From positions 186,001 to 250,000 of the forward strand of contig NZ_FOTR01000003.1 in assembly GCF_900114645.1 (NCBI RefSeq): DNA of 64,000 bases, written 5' to 3'. Shown one piece after another: positions 42,937 to 54,214 of this stretch; the stretch's first letter is position 1, and every line of letters begins with the position of its first letter. The notes under the pieces were generated by a model. That model saw only the letters and a list, made by a program, of their open reading frames with translations. It searched no databases and had not been told where the DNA came from. Both the position numbers and the translations under genes were made by a program. Origin of the DNA: Gracilibacillus orientalis (lineage in GTDB: Bacteria > Bacillota > Bacilli > Bacillales > Amphibacillaceae).

Positions 42937-43573
42937 ATATTCAACTTTTCAATTTTTCACGGCTCAGTTTCTACCCAAGATGTGTCAGAACCATCCGGAG
43001 AAGATGCTGCTCTCTCTTTTTAAAGGATTCACACCACTTTTGTACATTGTGAATGCCGATTATCCCCCTTTTCCCTACCTAGAAACAGTGATGGCCCAAA
43101 GAGTAGTTTCAGATTTATTTTTTTAATAGGGTGTAAATGTACCTTTTAATATATTTTTGTATCGTTCCAGTTTCCCAATTTTTTTAAAAGTAAGACAAGA
43201 GCAAATTGTAGCAATTATAAGCATCAACTCATGTTCTTCTCCTCTATTGTCAATAATCTTCTTCATTGTAAACTCTCCTTTATCTTTTCTTCACTTCAAT
43301 TCTATAATTCTTGGAGAAAAAGGTCGTTATGAAGCTTATGAAAATGCACAAAAAACATTTAAGTGCGCAGCCCTATTCACTGAGAAAACCCGTCAGTTGT
43401 GATCTCTTTAGTGCCTGGCATGGGATAAGCAGAGGACCATTCACTTTACTTTCCATGTTGGAACTTGTCAAAAATCATAATATTTCCCTGGAAATAACCG
43501 CTAACTCGACAACCTTAAATCCTACGACAACAGTTTGTTTTTCTCTCTTTAAAACGCGCCTGTTAACCTGAAA
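42937..43573. other. 637-bp stretch without a confident gene
   Basis: Several short frames occur on both strands, with no recognisable product. The only one with a good start signal is the 47-aa minus-strand ORF at 43123-43266. A plus-strand frame at 43311-43571 and its minus-strand shadow show no family and no ribosome site and may be decayed sequence. Confidence 0.5.
43123..43266 (-). CDS. Possible 47-aa protein
   Basis: The frame starts MKKIIDNRGEEHELMLIIAT, continues through ICSCLTFKKIGKLER and ends at TAA 43123. An AAAGGAG site lies 8 nt upstream of the ATG. The sequence has an amphipathic start, one short hydrophobic core with two cysteines (CSC) and a basic end. No homologue is recognised; the strength of the ribosome site is the main support. 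Confidence 0.4.
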   Translation of the reverse strand: MKKIIDNRGEEHELMLIIATICSCLTFKKIGKLERYKNILKGTFTPY

Positions 43574-43762
43574 TCATTTATCTTTTTCTAATGTTATAAC
43601 TAATTTAATTAACCAATACAATACTATCCAAGGTAGAATAAACTTAGTAGACCACTCTATTAAACCAAGTATCCAAAACAAAGGAAATATATTTATACCA
43701 ACAACCGGTAATATTAAAAAAAGCGCTAACAAAACAATAATAACAATCAGCAACTTTTTCAC
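43574..43762 (-). CDS. Small two-helix membrane protein
   Basis: A 62-aa protein, GTG start at 43762 with AGAGGGG 9 nt upstream. It has two hydrophobic segments (about 3-32 and 40-56; KLLIVIIVLLALFLILPVVG and FILPWIVLYWLIKLVITL). Function unknown. Codon use and the ribosome site are consistent with a real gene. Confidence 0.55.
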   Translation of the reverse strand: MKKLLIVIIVLLALFLILPVVGINIFPLFWILGLIEWSTKFILPWIVLYWLIKLVITLEKDK

Positions 43763-44034
43763 TCCAAAAGCCCCTCTCTACAATAATTAACCATGATAGT
43801 TTAACTGTTTTTCTCATCTTTTTAAAGTTTGATTAACGATATCCAAGCCAAACCATCCCCGCTTTGGTTTCATTTTATATACTTTAACTAAACTACATTT
43901 AAGTTCAATATTTTGATACGTCCATACTAACATAATATTCCAGTTTTTTAAATTAAACAAGACGAACATTGGTGATTGCCTTGTTTAACCAATCATGCGG
44001 GCTATGTATTTGTAAAATGAAACTATTATTCTAA

Positions 44035-44790
44035 TTATTGAGAAATAATATGTTTAATCGCTGCCTTAGTTGTTCCAAATTTAGGAACTTTCATCATATC
44101 TTTTTCAGTAGTCAAACACTGCGCTAGATCAGGCTTAATCCCTACCATCAAACAGTGAATCCCCATAACAGATAAACAACTAATCATTTCATTAATTTGA
44201 TAAGGTATTTCTTTATTCCACTTCTCAATACCACTAAAATCTATGATTACATATTCTGTATCTTCTTGTTCGCATTGTCTAAGTAATTTCTTTAATATGA
44301 TGTTGAACAGTTTCCTATCTACTGTTCCTAATATGGGGATAGCTAGGGTATTATCCCATATATTTAGGATAGGACCAGATAGTTCTTGAATAATTTTTTC
44401 TTTTCTTTGCTCTTCTTCTACCACAGTAGTTACATCCATTAACATAACAACATAACCTACTATGTTTGTATCATTCTTTATAGGATTAATAATAATATCT
44501 GCTATGTATTCATCTTTAATATTTATTCTGGAGGTATGAGTATCCAGTAAATCGTCCATAATCTTCTTCTGATAATCTGGATTTCTGTGGAAATGATCCA
44601 TGTTAGTACCAATTAAGTCTTCTACATTATCAATGTTAAAAAATGAGATTACATTTTCTAACAAGCTAACTGCCTTAGGATTCATCCAAACTATATTATA
44701 ATCCACATTAGCAACGATAATATTTTCTCCAATAGCTTCCAATATTTTTGTTGCATCTTTGATAGAGGATAAGGTTCCAATTGAAGTCAT
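44035..44790 (-). CDS. PAS-STAS domain protein (RsbR-like regulator)
   Basis: A 251-aa cytoplasmic protein. The PAS domain (about 12-120) contains GENIIVANVDYNIVWMNPKA and IVGYVVMLMDVT; the STAS domain (about 135-250) contains ISGPILNIW-like ELSGPILNIWDNTLAIPILG and YVIIDFSGIEKW, as in RsbR/RsbRD paralogues of the stressosome. At the positions of the RsbR phospho-threonines I see Ile-Glu-Lys rather than a clear Thr or Ser, so phosphorylation control is uncertain. Start ATG 44790 has AAGGAGG upstream. It is monocistronic. Confidence 0.82.
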   Translation of the reverse strand: MTSIGTLSSIKDATKILEAIGENIIVANVDYNIVWMNPKAVSLLENVISFFNIDNVEDLIGTNMDHFHRNPDYQKKIMDDLLDTHTSRINIKDEYIADIIINPIKNDTNIVGYVVMLMDVTTVVEEEQRKEKIIQELSGPILNIWDNTLAIPILGTVDRKLFNIILKKLLRQCEQEDTEYVIIDFSGIEKWNKEIPYQINEMISCLSVMGIHCLMVGIKPDLAQCLTTEKDMMKVPKFGTTKAAIKHIISQ

Positions 44791-45123
44791 TTCATAACTC
44801 CTCCTTGAATTTTATAAAATTTCAGAACATTAATTTCTTATTATACCGTATTTTAGTTTGAAATATAGTCTTTTTTAAATCCTATACTTTATCACACTAT
44901 TTTCTTTTTAGTATACCATAGGGAAACCCGGATATTAGTTACAAATAGCGTCTTAGAGATTAGACGAGGAAAGGGTATCAATGAAAGAAGACATTGATGA
45001 TATAGCATTAGCCCATCTTCCATTCATTTAAAGAGGTAACCTATTGAGGGATTCGTTTTGTTGAAAGAGTTGAATTTAAAATGAAAAGAAGTAACAGCAA
45101 AATCTAAAATCCAATTCTATTAT
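44791..45123. other. 333-bp intergenic region
   Basis: Upstream part is A/T-rich and probably holds the promoter of the PAS-STAS gene. A 16-codon plus-strand frame with a GAGGAAAGGG site (44981-45031) is too short to call. Nothing else is recognised. Confidence 0.5.
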
Positions 45124-45837
45124 CTAGTTTCCTTTTTGCAATTTAATTACAGCGAAGTATAAAAGCATAAATAACGTGAGTGCCATAACTTCAAGGGGGA
45201 TAATATACCATGGATAAGGTCCTAAATAATCAATTATACTCGCATTGATAGGCTTTTCAGCTAAAAACATATAATTAGACCCTATTAATTTATTAACGAT
45301 AAATACAAATCCTGCCATTATATTAAGTACGATAAAAGCTCTCATTACAGACCCTAAAGTGGGTTTATATTCTTCGATCCATACCATATAAAAGCATGAT
45401 AATATGATAGTGATATGGGCAATAAAAAATTGAATGAAACGCATATGTGGGAAACCGAAAAAAAGCTCTGGAGTGACGAGGGCTACAAACGCTCCTATCA
45501 TACTCACAAAAAAAGAAACTTCAAACACTTTATAATTCCTTGTAAGTAACATGATCGTACATAAATATAAGGAGATGGAACATAATTGGAAAGGTAAATT
45601 GATCAACACATCCCATCTATCATTTAATAAATACCATACATGAAAGGAAACCTCTCCTAGTATAAGGAATGCAATCAAAGCATACTTGAAAAGTCTCTTG
45701 TTTGTTCCCCTTATGCTTCCTCTAAAAATATACATACATATTAATAATCCCAATGTAAGGAGCACCATACAAATATGGGATAAAGAAAACAACTGAAATG
45801 GATAATCGGTTTGATTAAAACTTAAAAGTCCTTCCAT
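45124..45837 (-). CDS. YwaF-like integral membrane protein (TIGR02206)
   Basis: A 237-aa protein with seven predicted helices. It shows the family features: FQLFSLSHICMVLLTL at the start, WDVLINLPFQLCSISLYL in the middle, and the C-terminal LGPYPWYIIPLEVMALTLF. Related B. subtilis YwaF has no known function. It follows two other small membrane protein genes (36 aa and about 147 aa) on the same strand and is preceded by a GTAAGGTGATG site. Confidence 0.85.
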   Translation of the reverse strand: MEGLLSFNQTDYPFQLFSLSHICMVLLTLGLLICMYIFRGSIRGTNKRLFKYALIAFLILGEVSFHVWYLLNDRWDVLINLPFQLCSISLYLCTIMLLTRNYKVFEVSFFVSMIGAFVALVTPELFFGFPHMRFIQFFIAHITIILSCFYMVWIEEYKPTLGSVMRAFIVLNIMAGFVFIVNKLIGSNYMFLAEKPINASIIDYLGPYPWYIIPLEVMALTLFMLLYFAVIKLQKGN

Positions 45838-45855
45838 TGCTTCATCACCTTACTT

Positions 45856-45966
45856 TTAATTTTTTTGACTTGTCACTAAACCAAACAATAATGGTAATAT
45901 TAGGGGAAAATAAAAAAGAAAAACACCATGCTCATAATACGCATAATTGCTACTTTTCTCATTCAT
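45856..45966 (-). CDS. 36-aa single-helix membrane peptide
   Basis: The ATG at 45966 overlaps the stop of the preceding gene (ATGA), giving translational coupling. The product starts MNEKSSNYAYYEHG, continues with one hydrophobic helix (VFLFYFPLILPLLFGLV) and ends TSQKN. It lies between two membrane protein genes of the same operon. No family is recognised; support is the coupling, the helix and the clean fit into the operon. Confidence 0.5.
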   Translation of the reverse strand: MNEKSSNYAYYEHGVFLFYFPLILPLLFGLVTSQKN

Positions 45967-46406
45967 TTAACCTTATATATTAAATGCATTTTTTCTTCCG
46001 TATACGATAATAACAATGATAGATGAAAGTATAAGTTTGCTGCTGCTAAGCCCAGTGTGAGAGCCATTAATAAGTTTGTTGATAAGATATCATGAAAAGT
46101 GAAGACCAGGTATATTAAACTAACTACGACGCCACCCAACGAGTAAAGAACTAATCGAATAAGATAGCGAATCCGTTTTGACTTATTTTTAAACTTCTCT
46201 AATAACTTATCCATTCTAATTGAAACAAGTATTCCACCTAGAAGGTATATTGGGCCTGCATAATATATAACAAACATAAATGTTTCTAAAAAGCTAAAAT
46301 AATAAACATTAGGGCTACGTTCAGAAACAGGAGTATAAGTTATCCAAGCATAAAGTACCGCAAATAATAGAGTTGATAGTATTGCTGTTAAAAAACGTTT
46401 TATTAT
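45963..46406 (-). CDS. Membrane protein with apparently non-canonical AUA start
   Basis: The frame holds four hydrophobic segments. The first ATG (46277) would remove the first helix and has no ribosome site. In-frame sequence extends upstream to 46406 with a typical signal-like helix (IIKRFLTAILSTLLFAVLYA), preceded by GAGGTG, but the codons at 46406 and 46403 are ATA and there is no ATG, GTG or TTG before an upstream stop. Either ATA serves as start or an ATG was lost. About 147 aa; function unknown. It is coupled to the 36-aa gene that follows. Confidence 0.55.
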   Translation of the reverse strand: MIKRFLTAILSTLLFAVLYAWITYTPVSERSPNVYYFSFLETFMFVIYYAGPIYLLGGILVSIRMDKLLEKFKNKSKRIRYLIRLVLYSLGGVVVSLIYLVFTFHDILSTNLLMALTLGLAAANLYFHLSLLLSYTEEKMHLIYKVK

Positions 46407-46481
46407 GGTTCACCTCACAAACCTAAACACTGTTAAAAAGATCTTCTCTTTATCCCAATTTACATATTTAATAATCAATTC

Positions 46482-47036
46482 TCATTGGTCTTCTCTTAAT
46501 ATATTTTCTATACCACTTAACTTTGAAATTTCATCTATAAACCTCTTCTTTTCAGCTGTATATGATTGTTCATCTTTTGGGTACTTCAATACTAAGGATT
46601 GCTTTAATGTATCATATTCCTTCGCTTTTTCTGGATTGGCATGCAGATAATCTCTAAAATATGTATGTTCTTTCCACCAGTTGCCATTGTATTCAACCAC
46701 ATGCATAATATGTGTTTTGGTTAGGCTTTCTAGGTCCGTAAACTTAGCAAAAACTACTTTTTCATCGAGACGGACTTTCGATAAATGGTAATATCCAGTT
46801 GCTTTTAATCTATCTTTATCAAATTTCCTAACGTCTTCTAAAACATCAACACCAACTAGTATATCAATAATAGGTTTAGCTTTAATGCCTTCTATAGCGG
46901 TGCTTCCGATATGTTGAATATCTTTAATCTTTTCTCCAATGATTGATTGTAATAGTTCTTTCTCTTCTGAAAATAAGTTTTTCCAATTAGCCGAATGAGT
47001 CACTAACTTTACATCACCCTTATTAACACCTAACAT
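46482..47036 (-). CDS. GrpB family (UPF0157) nucleotidyltransferase-like protein
   Basis: A 184-aa protein with the GrpB signature IQHIGSTAIEGIKAKPIIDILVG (GSTA ... KPIIDI), the nucleotidyltransferase-fold core with GS and DxD-like residues, and the conserved HIMHVVEYNGNWWKEHTYFRDYL. Family function is unknown. I use ATG 47036 (AAAGGTGAG 8 nt upstream) rather than GTG 47045, which lies inside that site. It is the last gene of a run with the methyltransferase and toroid-fold protein. Confidence 0.85.
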   Translation of the reverse strand: MLGVNKGDVKLVTHSANWKNLFSEEKELLQSIIGEKIKDIQHIGSTAIEGIKAKPIIDILVGVDVLEDVRKFDKDRLKATGYYHLSKVRLDEKVVFAKFTDLESLTKTHIMHVVEYNGNWWKEHTYFRDYLHANPEKAKEYDTLKQSLVLKYPKDEQSYTAEKKRFIDEISKLSGIENILREDQ

Positions 47037-47045
47037 CTCAATCAC

Positions 47046-47753
47046 TCACCTTTGCACCTTAATTTTCAACATCGAGTTAGCATTTGCTTGAAATTCATAT
47101 GGAACGTTTACCACCTCTACTATACAACTCTGATCAATAAGATAAGTTATTATTTTATCTAAGTGCTCATATCGTTTTCCGGCTAAATCAACTATTGGAA
47201 AAATACGAATTTCCTCTTTCGTCACCCTTAATAACTCATTTAACGTTTCTATATGAAAGGGATAATCTAACCTATCCCCATACATAAACAGAAAATGTGC
47301 AGATAGTAAAATATCAAATTCACCATCCTTAAACGGTAAGGAAGGAAGATTAACAGCAATGTATTTTTCAGTTGATTTTTTCATATCATTCGTACAATCG
47401 TGCAATGCGCTTAAACGATTTTTTTTCAGGCCTGCTATATCACTAAAATAATCCCACTTATAATTACTTTTGGCTTTTTCCATATGCTCCATTGCGTGTT
47501 CAATATCCTGCAGACCTTTTTGTTTTAAACTTTCGACCGAATGATCATATGCAATATCACAAGCTGTTATATCCAACCCTGATTTGTTACCAACTGCAGT
47601 AAACGAACATGCACCTGCTGGACAATCAAGTATTTTCTTTCCTTTTAGTTCAGATTCTGAAAGCGAAAACATATTCAGATATTCTTGATAGATTCTGCCG
47701 ATAAATATTATTCTATTTAAATCTAATTTTGTTTCTTGATCAGTTCTTCTCAT
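47046..47753 (-). CDS. Class I SAM-dependent methyltransferase
   Basis: A 235-aa protein with motif I KKILDCPAGACSFTAVG (about 39-55), motif II acid in ITACDIAYDHS, and the post-motif FDILLSAHFLFMYGDRLD. A glycine of the usual GxGxG is replaced in DCPAGAC. Substrate unknown. It is 19 bp downstream of the toroid-fold gene and followed by the GrpB-like gene, so the three are probably co-transcribed. Confidence 0.82.
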   Translation of the reverse strand: MRRTDQETKLDLNRIIFIGRIYQEYLNMFSLSESELKGKKILDCPAGACSFTAVGNKSGLDITACDIAYDHSVESLKQKGLQDIEHAMEHMEKAKSNYKWDYFSDIAGLKKNRLSALHDCTNDMKKSTEKYIAVNLPSLPFKDGEFDILLSAHFLFMYGDRLDYPFHIETLNELLRVTKEEIRIFPIVDLAGKRYEHLDKIITYLIDQSCIVEVVNVPYEFQANANSMLKIKVQR

Positions 47754-47771
47754 CTAAATTTCCCTCCCGCC

Positions 47772-48707
47772 TTATAATTTTTCTATATCATCTAACAATC
47801 CGAATGTTTTAAAAATTTTATACCTATCTATTAGCAGGATGCCTATCCAATTCCTTCTAGCAACAGCAAATGCTTCAGGATAGCTTCCCCACTCCCAGGG
47901 AATGCCCCAAGTACCTTCCTCAGACAGTTGCTCTATATAAAAATCCAAATTCTGCTCCACTAAATCACCTAATTTTTCGCAAAGAGGATGATCAGGACCA
48001 TCAATAAAATCAAGTGGGAGGGGTTTATAGCCGGTTGACCATGCTGAAACATCCCTATCTACACATTTTTCGATTAGTGTATTTATTTTATCTGAGACAT
48101 CTCTTTGTAAATTTTTATCGGCATGCACAGTGATCATTTTCAATAATTGCTGGTAATTATTGATCTCATGACTGTCCATTTCATGACTATTCATCAAGTG
48201 ATCAATAGCCTTTTGTATCACCGTCCAGCCTAACTGTGCTTTTTCACTGTTATCAGTGGACCAATGGACCAAGAAGCCTGCTAACTCAGCACTAGGATTG
48301 AACATCCAGTTATCTTGAACTCCCTCTTTCCAATGCCACCATGGCGCGTGGGGATGTTGATTATTTTCAGGCAACACAGATGGCCACATGCACGTACTTT
48401 CATTGCAGGTTTTTGTTAAATACGAAAGCATGGATTGTACAATCTTTTCGTCAGATCCTGCTCCAATTTCCATTAAAACTTGCCCTGCTGTCCATGTAGC
48501 CATTGGAGACGAATCTGGTGTCCAGAAATCTGGTTCAATACCATGACCAAATCCTCCGTCTTCATTCTGAAAAGCAGATAAATAATGAATAACGTTGTGA
48601 CTTGGTGCATCTTCAAACAGATACCCCCACCGTGCAGCCTCTAATGGTCTAGCATTTCTTTTTATCCATTCACTTGACTTATTGAACGATTCTTTGGCTA
48701 TTTCCAT
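47772..48707 (-). CDS. Terpenoid-cyclase/prenyltransferase toroid-fold protein
   Basis: About 311 aa, built mainly of helices with repeat-like QW-type motifs: LSAFQNEDGGFGHGIEPDFW and the C-terminal EGTWGIPWEWGSYPE. This alpha/alpha toroid is shared by squalene cyclases, protein prenyltransferases and many uncharacterised bacterial proteins. The DxDD acid motif of cyclases is not seen, so catalysis of cyclisation is unlikely. ATG 48707 has GGAGG 10 nt upstream; the longer frame from 48761 overlaps the preceding gene's stop and is possible but weaker. Confidence 0.72.
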   Translation of the reverse strand: MEIAKESFNKSSEWIKRNARPLEAARWGYLFEDAPSHNVIHYLSAFQNEDGGFGHGIEPDFWTPDSSPMATWTAGQVLMEIGAGSDEKIVQSMLSYLTKTCNESTCMWPSVLPENNQHPHAPWWHWKEGVQDNWMFNPSAELAGFLVHWSTDNSEKAQLGWTVIQKAIDHLMNSHEMDSHEINNYQQLLKMITVHADKNLQRDVSDKINTLIEKCVDRDVSAWSTGYKPLPLDFIDGPDHPLCEKLGDLVEQNLDFYIEQLSEEGTWGIPWEWGSYPEAFAVARRNWIGILLIDRYKIFKTFGLLDDIEKL

Positions 48708-48753
48708 TTTAAATGGACCTCCAGTCACTTTTTGAATTTGGCATAAGGAATTT

Positions 48754-49011
48754 TTATTCATAGTCTAAAGGTTTGTTACTAACAATACTATCTTTATCTT
48801 TGAATTTATTCACCATAAATCGAAGTATCAAATAAAAGATTATCATGTTAATATGCATGCCGCTGTTTCCATTGAATAAGTTAGCAAACAACCAGCCACT
48901 GTATGGGTTATGTTGATAAATAGTTATATAATCAAATGGAAAACCAAAATGATAACTGCCCCGCCAATCACTCTTACTAGCAAATTCACTTGGAATAAAT
49001 AACGTTAGCAT
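48754..49011 (-). pseudogene. Membrane protein, probably N-terminally truncated
   Basis: An 85-aa frame: LTLFIPSEFASKSDWRGSYH ... FGFPFDYITIYQ ... GWLFANLFNGNSGMHINMII. It resembles small Bacillaceae membrane proteins that have a full hydrophobic helix before IPSE. Here the helix is cut: the frame runs open, without a start codon, into the truncated HAD gene that overlaps it at 49005. The junction near 49010-49040 looks like a deletion scar that joined two unrelated genes. Confidence 0.55.
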
Positions 49012-49160
49012 GATACAAATAAGTAAACTCCCTTCCTTGTGACTTCTTTGAGAGTATTCATTGCTCCCTCAATCAATACTGGATACTCTACGTTACTCCG
49101 TTCATGGTCTGGATAATCTTCAATGATTGTGCCGTCCCTGTCAAAGAATGCAACCTTCAC
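49005..49160 (-). pseudogene. Truncated HAD-IIIA phosphatase (N-terminal 51 residues)
   Basis: GTG at 49160 opens KVAFFDRDGTIIEDYPDHE, the intact motif I of the histidinol-phosphatase/GmhB-like HAD subfamily (nucleophile Asp7, acid Asp9), and continues to VTRKGVYLFVSC before a TAA at 49005. A full member is about 150-180 residues and would continue with the motif II TNQ segment exactly here. The remainder is absent, so the gene is broken. Confidence 0.75.
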
Positions 49161-49217
49161 CCCTTCTCCCCCAATCTATAAAGTAAAATCTTTAATTATT
49201 TAGTTGTTTAGTTCTTA

Positions 49218-49588
49218 TTATGATAATTTCCATGCTGGAATTAAAGAATGGAATTCGAAAATGGAACTCATGATGACGTGGGTAATTGTGTACAGTGCTA
49301 AAACTGTTATGTATGTGAGAAGCCAAATATGGAGTGGTTGGTTTAAAAACAGATACAGTAGCAACATACCAACTGGGAATGGTACTAATACAATGAACCA
49401 TATTGGTGCGCCTAAAGTTTCTGTAAGTGCACCTAACGAAACTACTGAAAAGCCGATGACAATAGATTGCCAGATAGCTATATCATTCGTGATTAATTTA
49501 CTGCCTAAAAAATAAGATAAAGTAAAGTTTAAAAAATATGTCCTATTACTTCTCCTTTTTTAATTGGATTTATATCGGTCATTTTCAT
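49218..49588 (-). pseudogene. Frameshifted membrane protein gene
   Basis: From ATG 49588 the frame reads MKMTDINPIKKGEVIGHIF and hits TAA in the run ATTTTTTAAAC. One added T there continues the frame without a stop for about 100 more residues: LGSKLITNDIAIWQSIVIGF ... LLLYLFLNQPLHIWLLTYIT ... SSIFEFHSLIPAWKLS, with three to four membrane helices, to a stop at 49218. The run on the plus strand is A6 at 49531-49536. Either a recent frameshift or a homopolymer sequencing error. No family is recognised. Confidence 0.65.
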
Positions 49589-49847
49589 TATCATATTACC
49601 ACAAAACACCAACAAATAGGATAGATATTACAGATTTTACAAACGAAAAGCCCACTCCTTTAGGGATGGATGTAGAATTCATGTAACCTCTACAGATTGC
49701 GATTAATAAATCTATAACAGGTTGCTAATGTTACCCGAAAACAAATATAGTTAGAAAATATAACTATTTCTTACTCTTTTTTGTTTCGGATCATTTATTT
49801 TGGGAATTTTATCTTTATATCACAAAAACTAATAAAATTGAACTAAA

Positions 49848-49882
49848 AATAACCTTTAGCCAAATTGAGACTAAAGGGTATT
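49848..49882 (-). terminator. Terminator of the GH53 gene
   Basis: AATACCCTTTAG / CTAAAGGTTATT (one mismatch) with an 11-nt loop, followed on the minus strand by TTTTT. It begins 3 bp after the gene. Confidence 0.75.
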
Positions 49883-49884
49883 TT

Positions 49885-52668
<2,784 letters not shown>

Positions 52669-52849
52669 TTATTTTTATTAATTCCACACTTAAGATTATA
52701 AAGCGGTTTCAATGTGGTTTATATATTAAATTCTTCTACTAAACTTTCAGAAAATGAAATATAGCTAAAGATTATTAGATAGTGTCAACAAAAAGTCAAA
52801 CGTGATATAGTGATGTATAGAGAAGACTAGATGTAAGGGAGATACATAA

Positions 52850-54016
52850 ATGAACAAAAAAGACATCGCAAATATTCGTAAACAGTTCAAAATAGAGAAT
52901 GACTTAATGAAAATTCATGAAATTTTTAATGTTTATATCATGAAAGAATCGAGTGAAATCTACCATCAACAGAGTCAAGTTTTCGACATGCTTGACGAAG
53001 ATGAAAAAGAGTTATTTATGACAAACTTTAAAAAAGTATTAACCGGCCAACTGGATGAAAAACTCTTTGAACTAAAATTTCAGACTGATGTTGATAATCC
53101 AACGCAGCTTATTCTGCATAAAGGATTATTAACAGCAGAAAGTGAAGACTGGAAAGACCAAATGTTACAAATAGTAGAGAAAATGCTTCAAGACAGACAA
53201 TATGAGATGGATACTGTCATGACCTTTATTCGCGGTGAATATTTAAAACCGATGAAACGCAGTAATGAGGAAACAGAAGAAAGTGATCGAGATTCGGTTT
53301 ATTCCCATTCTTTTATTCTTTGCAGTATTAATAAAACCCAGGACCCAAAGAAAGAATTACATTTTGATTATGTGGAAAAAGAATTTAAGTACAATGTCGT
53401 TGTAGACCCGGTTATTAATTTAAACGCACCTATTGGAGGGTTTTTATTTCCTTGTTTTACCGACAATGCTGCTGATGTGAATCACATTCTTTATGCAGCA
53501 GGTAAGGCAAACGAACCTGATGAAGCATTCGTGGAAGACGTATTAAATGCAGAAGAAACGATGACAGCAAAGGAAGATAAAATTGTCTTTGAAGAGGTCG
53601 TTCGTGATGCAGTAGGCCATCAAATCGATACATCAACACTCGCAAACGTCTATGAAGAAATTCATCGCATGACAGAAGATAATGATGATGAAGAAACACC
53701 CACATTGGATTATAAAGATGTAGAACAAGTGCTAACATCCAGTGGTGTAGAAGATGTTGATACGGAAAAAATGGAAACTGCTTTTAAAAATGTGATCGAT
53801 GATACGAACTATGAGTTAAAAGCGCGTAATATCGTGCCGAAGTATTCATCCAAATCAATTAAAATCAATACCAAAGTTGCTAATATTGCGGTCAGCCCTG
53901 AGGAGTTACGTCACGTCAGACAGGTGACATTAGACGGCAGACGTTACCTGATGATTGAAGTAGAAGAGGATACTGTGATTGACGGGTTTACTATGATTCC
54001 AGAGGCTTTTAAATAA
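52850..54016 (+). CDS. DUF4317 protein
   Basis: A 388-aa soluble acidic protein. It starts MNKKDIANIRKQFKIENDLM, the conserved start of the DUF4317 family, and keeps FNVYIMKESSEIYH and the C-terminal NIAVSPEELRHVRQVTLDGR. Family function is unknown. Ribosome site AAGGGAGATAC precedes the ATG. The gene stands alone, divergent from the galactanase gene, and a hairpin terminator follows at 54103. Confidence 0.85.
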   Translation: MNKKDIANIRKQFKIENDLMKIHEIFNVYIMKESSEIYHQQSQVFDMLDEDEKELFMTNFKKVLTGQLDEKLFELKFQTDVDNPTQLILHKGLLTAESEDWKDQMLQIVEKMLQDRQYEMDTVMTFIRGEYLKPMKRSNEETEESDRDSVYSHSFILCSINKTQDPKKELHFDYVEKEFKYNVVVDPVINLNAPIGGFLFPCFTDNAADVNHILYAAGKANEPDEAFVEDVLNAEETMTAKEDKIVFEEVVRDAVGHQIDTSTLANVYEEIHRMTEDNDDEETPTLDYKDVEQVLTSSGVEDVDTEKMETAFKNVIDDTNYELKARNIVPKYSSKSIKINTKVANIAVSPEELRHVRQVTLDGRRYLMIEVEEDTVIDGFTMIPEAFK

Positions 54017-54102
54017 GCCTCCCGTGATCCTATGGCGTTCCCCTTAATCGGAAACAACCGCCTATGCTTCTTCTTTTCCAAACTCATTATAATAAAATGA
54101 TT

Positions 54103-54147
54103 ATAAACAACAAATCTTTGATAGGACTGTTTAGATTTGTTGTTTAT
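54103..54147 (+). terminator. Long hairpin after the DUF4317 gene
   Basis: Perfect 15-bp stem ATAAACAACAAATCT / AGATTTGTTGTTTAT with a 15-nt loop. It lies between the DUF4317 gene and the convergent phn operon and may terminate both. Confidence 0.65.
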
Positions 54148-54214
54148 TTGTAGTGATACTTCTATCAGTGAAGGTTTTACGGACATTTAGCACCAGTAAT
54201 AAAAATAAATTTGA

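Noticed and set aside
43311-43571. Plus-strand 86-codon ORF
   Set aside because: No ribosome site and no recognisable family; a minus-strand frame in the same place looks equally protein-like, so neither is supported.
43814-43969. Minus-strand 51-codon ORF ending in KPKRGWFGLDIVNQTLKR
   Set aside because: No ribosome site before its ATG and no family recognised; kept out as too weak.
44981-45031. 16-codon plus-strand ORF with a GAGGAAAGGG site
   Set aside because: Too short to support, and nothing follows it.
49204-49515. Plus-strand 103-codon ORF
   Set aside because: It is the shadow of the frameshifted minus-strand membrane gene, whose translation is clearly membrane-protein-like; the plus frame has no ribosome site.
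52698-52714. cre-like AAGCGGTTTCAA upstream of the GH53 gene
   Set aside because: Only about 12 of 15 positions fit, and the essential CA end is missing; left as unproved.
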